A stretch of DNA of 17,541 bases. It comes from CAYNYF01 sp964401385 (GTDB lineage: Bacteria > Planctomycetota > Phycisphaerae > SM23-33). Location of the stretch: NCBI GenBank assembly GCA_964401385.1, contig CAYNYF010000090.1, positions 1 through 17,541 on the forward strand, written 5' to 3'. The notes below the pieces were generated by a model. That model searched no databases, was not told the DNA's origin, and saw only the letters and a list, made by a program, of their open reading frames with translations. Of the stretch, positions 14,913 to 17,541 are shown in pieces; positions within the stretch are counted from its first letter, which is position 1, and every line of letters begins with the position of its first letter. Both the position numbers and the translations under genes were made by a program.

Positions 14913-17263
14913 TTGATGACCCCCTGCAAGTGGGCCGCCTGCCGGAAAACGTGAATCATGATCCCGAAGATCATGCCGCAAAGGATCATAATCACCACCG
15001 GCTGGATCTTCTCGCGGAACGAGCGCACGCCCACCCAGCGGAATACGAGCCCCTTGGCCGTCCCGGCCAGCAGGAAGCTGAACCAGAGGTATTCGGCGCT
15101 GAAGGGCATTCCGTGGCCCAGCGACCAGTATTCGGCGGCGATGACCACGCCGATGGGGCTGACGGGGAAGCGCGGATATTCGCGCCGCAGGTAGAACAAC
15201 AGCCCGATGATGGCCACGCCGTAGGACATGTTGAAGAAGGTGCGATTCTTGTCGTAGAAGTTGTCGGCCGGGATGTCGAACACGCGCGAGGTCGAGTGCC
15301 GCCCGTACGAGGCCGACCGCTCGGACCACTGGGTGAAACTCGCCCACGTCGTCAGCGCCCCCTGGTAGCTGTTCTCGAAGCCGTAGAAGTACATCAGATT
15401 GACGTACAGCAGCGGCGTGACCGCCGCCACCACCAGCATGGTGACGAGAATCGCCATGGCCACCGGGCGGGCGTGCACCTTCAGCTCGTGCGCCACCTTG
15501 AACGCTTCCAGCAGCATGTTGTGCGCCCCGAAGCTCTTGAGCTGGCCGTCGAAGCCCCACTGCATCCAGTGCGTCGCCCAGGAACTGCCCGTCACCGGCA
15601 GGCCGTGGCGGGTCGCCCAGACGTAATGATCGTGCAGGTAGCTGTACTGGATGGAGACCATCTGGTGGGAGCCGATGTTGTTGTCGTAGATCATCGGCAT
15701 CCCCTCGATCCGCTGGCGGACCTGGGCGAAGGCGTAGATCAGGATCAGCGCGGTCAGCAGCACCATCTGGATGAGCGTGGTGGCGTAGGCGCCCATCGCG
15801 ATGAAGGCGACCACCCCGCCGAGGAAGATGCAGGTGATGAACCACCTCGGCAGCTCGTCGTCGGACTCCGGGTCGGTGGGCCCGCCGCCCCACAGCGAGC
15901 GCAGATAGCCCCAGATGGTCCGCCGGTTGAACCACACGCTCCAGAACAGCAGCCCCAGGCAGCCGCCAAACCGCAGCCCCCACTTGGTAAATTCGCCCAG
16001 CCGCGCCGGGCCCACCTGCAAGCCAAACTTCAGCATCAGCCCCGGCAGCAGGATGCTGATAAAGATGAACGTCAGCGCCGTCGTCATCAACACGTCCAGC
16101 GGGAACAGCAGGAACAGCGCCAGCACCAGGGGCCCCCAGAACAGGCGCAAATTCGTTCCCGGAAGGATGTTGTACCCCGTGAGATCAAACCCGCCGCGGA
16201 AGCCCTCATCGCCCACCCAGGGGGGAACGGCCCAGTTGGAGATGCCCTGCCCGGAGGTGTCGACCAGGATGATCCCCGGCAGGCAGATGCCCAGCCCGAT
16301 GGCGAAGGTCACCCACTGCCGGCGAGGCGTTATGAAGTTCTTGGCCCCGCGGATCAGCATGATCGCCGGATAGCTCCAGACGAACGGCAGCCGTTCGTGC
16401 TGGATCCAGCGCTTGCGGAACATCAGCAGCAGCCCCATGAGCATGGCCTCAAAGGCCAGGCACATGGTGGACCAGAACAGCATCGGCCGCCACCACAGCC
16501 GCCAGGGAACCTTCCCGCCGTTGCCCTGGGTGAAGCCCTTCACGGCCCTGATGGTCTCCAGGTCTTCGGGGCTGAATTTCTGCTCGGGCCTTTCCGGGGA
16601 GGTCGGCTCCTGGGCCTGCCCCGGCGCCGACGCGGGCTGTGTGGCCGGTTGTGTGGCGGGTTGTGTGGCGGGTTGTGTGGCGGGCTCCTTCGGCTTCGGC
16701 GGTACCTCGCCGACGGCGCGGAGGCGGGACGGCACGGTCGGGCCCCACCAAGGCAGCTCGCGGGCCCAGGCGTACATCTGCTTCTCGGAGTTCCGCTGCA
16801 TCTCGAAGAGGTTGGCCGTGCTGCTCTCGATGCAGGCCTTGATGGAGATGCACCAGGGGATGGCGATCACCACGCAGGCGTAGATCACCACCAGCTCGCC
16901 CCGCTCCAGCCGGCGCCGATGCAGCCACCACGTCAGCCCTATCAGCGGCAGCAAGAGCAGCAGCCCGCGCAGGTAGCCGTCGGTGATGCGCCCGTACTCC
17001 TCCGGGCTGGCGCCCAGCCGCGAGAGGATAAAACTGCCGCCCCAGACGACGATCAGGCTGACGAAGAACACCCGGGGAAACTGCAACAGAAAGACCGTCA
17101 GGACGGCGCCGAAGCCCAGGACCATCAGCATCTGGTGGGTGTGAACCGAGCCGTAGGAGGTCATCATGCAGCAGCCGGCGGTCCACAGCAGCACCATGAG
17201 CAATGCGATCAGGGCGCTGCGCCACGTGAGCGCCTTTGCCTGCGGCTGTTCTACTTCCGTCAT
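14909..17263 (-). CDS. polytopic membrane protein, DUF6785/DUF6784-like, first gene of the operon
   Basis: The 784-residue protein has 14 or so hydrophobic segments. The layout matches DUF6785-type proteins: RGELVVIYACVVIAIPW (121-137), ELPWWGPTVPSR (169-180), VPWRLWWRPMLFW (252-264), RKRWIQHERLPFVW (283-296), FGAHNMLLEAFKVAHELK (578-595). A C-terminal part FPVSPIGVVIAAEYW (699-713) resembles DUF6784. A four-fold PATQ repeat (194-209) with a Pro/Gln/Glu-rich linker sits in the loop between the first and second blocks. The 699-aa neighbour carries the same order of blocks, so the two look like divergent paralogues. Start ATG 17263 has only a weak GGAAG in front. The stop overlaps the GTG of the fusion gene by four bases. 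The function of this family is not established; relation to OPT-type carriers is inference. Confidence 0.75.
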   Translation of the reverse strand: MTEVEQPQAKALTWRSALIALLMVLLWTAGCCMMTSYGSVHTHQMLMVLGFGAVLTVFLLQFPRVFFVSLIVVWGGSFILSRLGASPEEYGRITDGYLRGLLLLLPLIGLTWWLHRRRLERGELVVIYACVVIAIPWCISIKACIESSTANLFEMQRNSEKQMYAWARELPWWGPTVPSRLRAVGEVPPKPKEPATQPATQPATQPATQPASAPGQAQEPTSPERPEQKFSPEDLETIRAVKGFTQGNGGKVPWRLWWRPMLFWSTMCLAFEAMLMGLLLMFRKRWIQHERLPFVWSYPAIMLIRGAKNFITPRRQWVTFAIGLGICLPGIILVDTSGQGISNWAVPPWVGDEGFRGGFDLTGYNILPGTNLRLFWGPLVLALFLLFPLDVLMTTALTFIFISILLPGLMLKFGLQVGPARLGEFTKWGLRFGGCLGLLFWSVWFNRRTIWGYLRSLWGGGPTDPESDDELPRWFITCIFLGGVVAFIAMGAYATTLIQMVLLTALILIYAFAQVRQRIEGMPMIYDNNIGSHQMVSIQYSYLHDHYVWATRHGLPVTGSSWATHWMQWGFDGQLKSFGAHNMLLEAFKVAHELKVHARPVAMAILVTMLVVAAVTPLLYVNLMYFYGFENSYQGALTTWASFTQWSERSASYGRHSTSRVFDIPADNFYDKNRTFFNMSYGVAIIGLLFYLRREYPRFPVSPIGVVIAAEYWSLGHGMPFSAEYLWFSFLLAGTAKGLVFRWVGVRSFREKIQPVVIMILCGMIFGIMIHVFRQAAHLQGVIK
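16637..16684 (-). repeat. in-frame 12-bp tandem repeat encoding PATQ x4
   Basis: Four consecutive 12-bp units encode Pro-Ala-Thr-Gln. Three are identical (plus-strand unit TTGTGTGGCGGG-type) and one differs at one or two bases. Such a short, nearly perfect repeat is prone to slippage in whole units and would lengthen or shorten a Pro/Thr/Gln linker without breaking the frame. Confidence 0.9.
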
Positions 17264-17346
17264 GGGTGCTTCCGTCTCCGGTGCCGCAACAGACTACCAG
17301 ACGCGGTGCATCCCTTCCAGTTCCTCCGCTGCCGGCCGGGCTCCAG
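17264..17346 (-). other. upstream region of the five-gene cluster
   Basis: About 80 bases between the first gene and the repeat should hold the leader and promoter. It is GC-rich and no convincing -35/-10 or sigma-54 pair could be placed, so the promoter may lie in or beyond the repeat. Confidence 0.35.
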
Positions 17347-17541
17347 GGAGCCCAACGGAGAGGGCGAAATTCTCCTTCGGAGGCGCCTGCGGCGTCAAAC
17401 CCGCGTTGCGTGGCCTCCGGCCCCGCGCGGGTTCTCATCCCGCCCCGGCGCCAACCGTCGCGTTGGAGCCCAACGGAGAGGGCGGGATTCTCCTTCGGAG
17501 GCGCCTGCGGCGTCAAACCCGCGTTGCGTGGCCTCCGGCCC
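17347..17541. repeat. long direct repeat, 118-bp period, running off the window
   Basis: A 77-bp segment at 17347-17423 (GGAGCCCAACGGAGAGGGCG at its left end) recurs at 17465-17541 with two differences (AA versus GG at the same place), so 75 of 77 bases match by hand count. The 41 bases between the copies are unrelated to the unit. The second copy reaches the window edge, so length and copy number are unknown. Inside the unit GGAGA/TCTCC and AGGCGCCT are self-complementary. It lies upstream of the five-gene cluster start. Confidence 0.9.

Noticed and set aside
13104..14954. 616-aa open frame on the plus strand
   Set aside because: It is antisense to the M28-like domain, which is supported by motifs and a lipobox. 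Composition is typical of a GC-rich shadow.
14913..15983. in-frame upstream extension of the fusion gene (to 2096 aa)
   Set aside because: The extra 357 residues are Arg/Ala/Pro-rich, overlap the 784-aa gene in another frame and would bury the lipoprotein signal. GTG 14912 with a 4-base overlap and an RBS is far better.
17347..17541. possible CRISPR array
   Set aside because: Units of 77 bp with one 41-bp spacer are too long for CRISPR repeats, only two copies are visible and no cas gene is present.

Overview
The window most likely comes from a planctomycete, probably of the Phycisphaerae type. This is inferred from a PEP-CTERM surface protein, OPT/DUF6785-like membrane proteins, and a remnant of a small helix-turn-helix protein of the kind found beside planctomycete recombinases. 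The right two thirds are clearly more GC-rich than the left third. No rRNA gene, intact tRNA gene or CRISPR array was seen.

Left part (1-5.7 kb). The window opens inside the last 51 codons of an MFS-type transporter. Its stop overlaps the start of a class I SAM methyltransferase. Next, on the minus strand, is a PEP-CTERM secreted protein with a strong Shine-Dalgarno sequence and a clean terminator. About 1.2 kb of decayed sequence follows (2472-3652). It holds hairpins, a possible tRNA-like fragment and the C-terminal half of a recombinase-associated HTH protein. After it come two minus-strand genes, a phasin-like small protein and a UbiB/ABC1 atypical kinase, 12 bp apart.

Boundary (5.69-6.04 kb). 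An open frame without a usable start reads like the C-terminus of a radical SAM protein and is probably a truncated remnant.

Right part (6.0-17.3 kb). One minus-strand cluster of five genes reads 17263 to 6042: a 784-aa polytopic membrane protein; a 1739-aa lipoprotein that joins an M28-peptidase-like extracytoplasmic region to an FtsX-type permease; a second polytopic protein of 699 aa with an OPT-like motif; a LolD/MacB-type ATPase; and a 215-aa FtsX permease with almost no extracytoplasmic domain. Stops and starts overlap by 4 bases at two junctions, and a third gap is 14 bp. The two permeases and the ATPase can be read as an asymmetric LolCDE/MacB-like machine. The two polytopic proteins and the peptidase-like domain suggest a link to peptide or envelope-substrate handling. 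That link is inference, and the cluster is the best candidate here for an undescribed system. The window ends in a 118-bp-period direct repeat upstream of the cluster.
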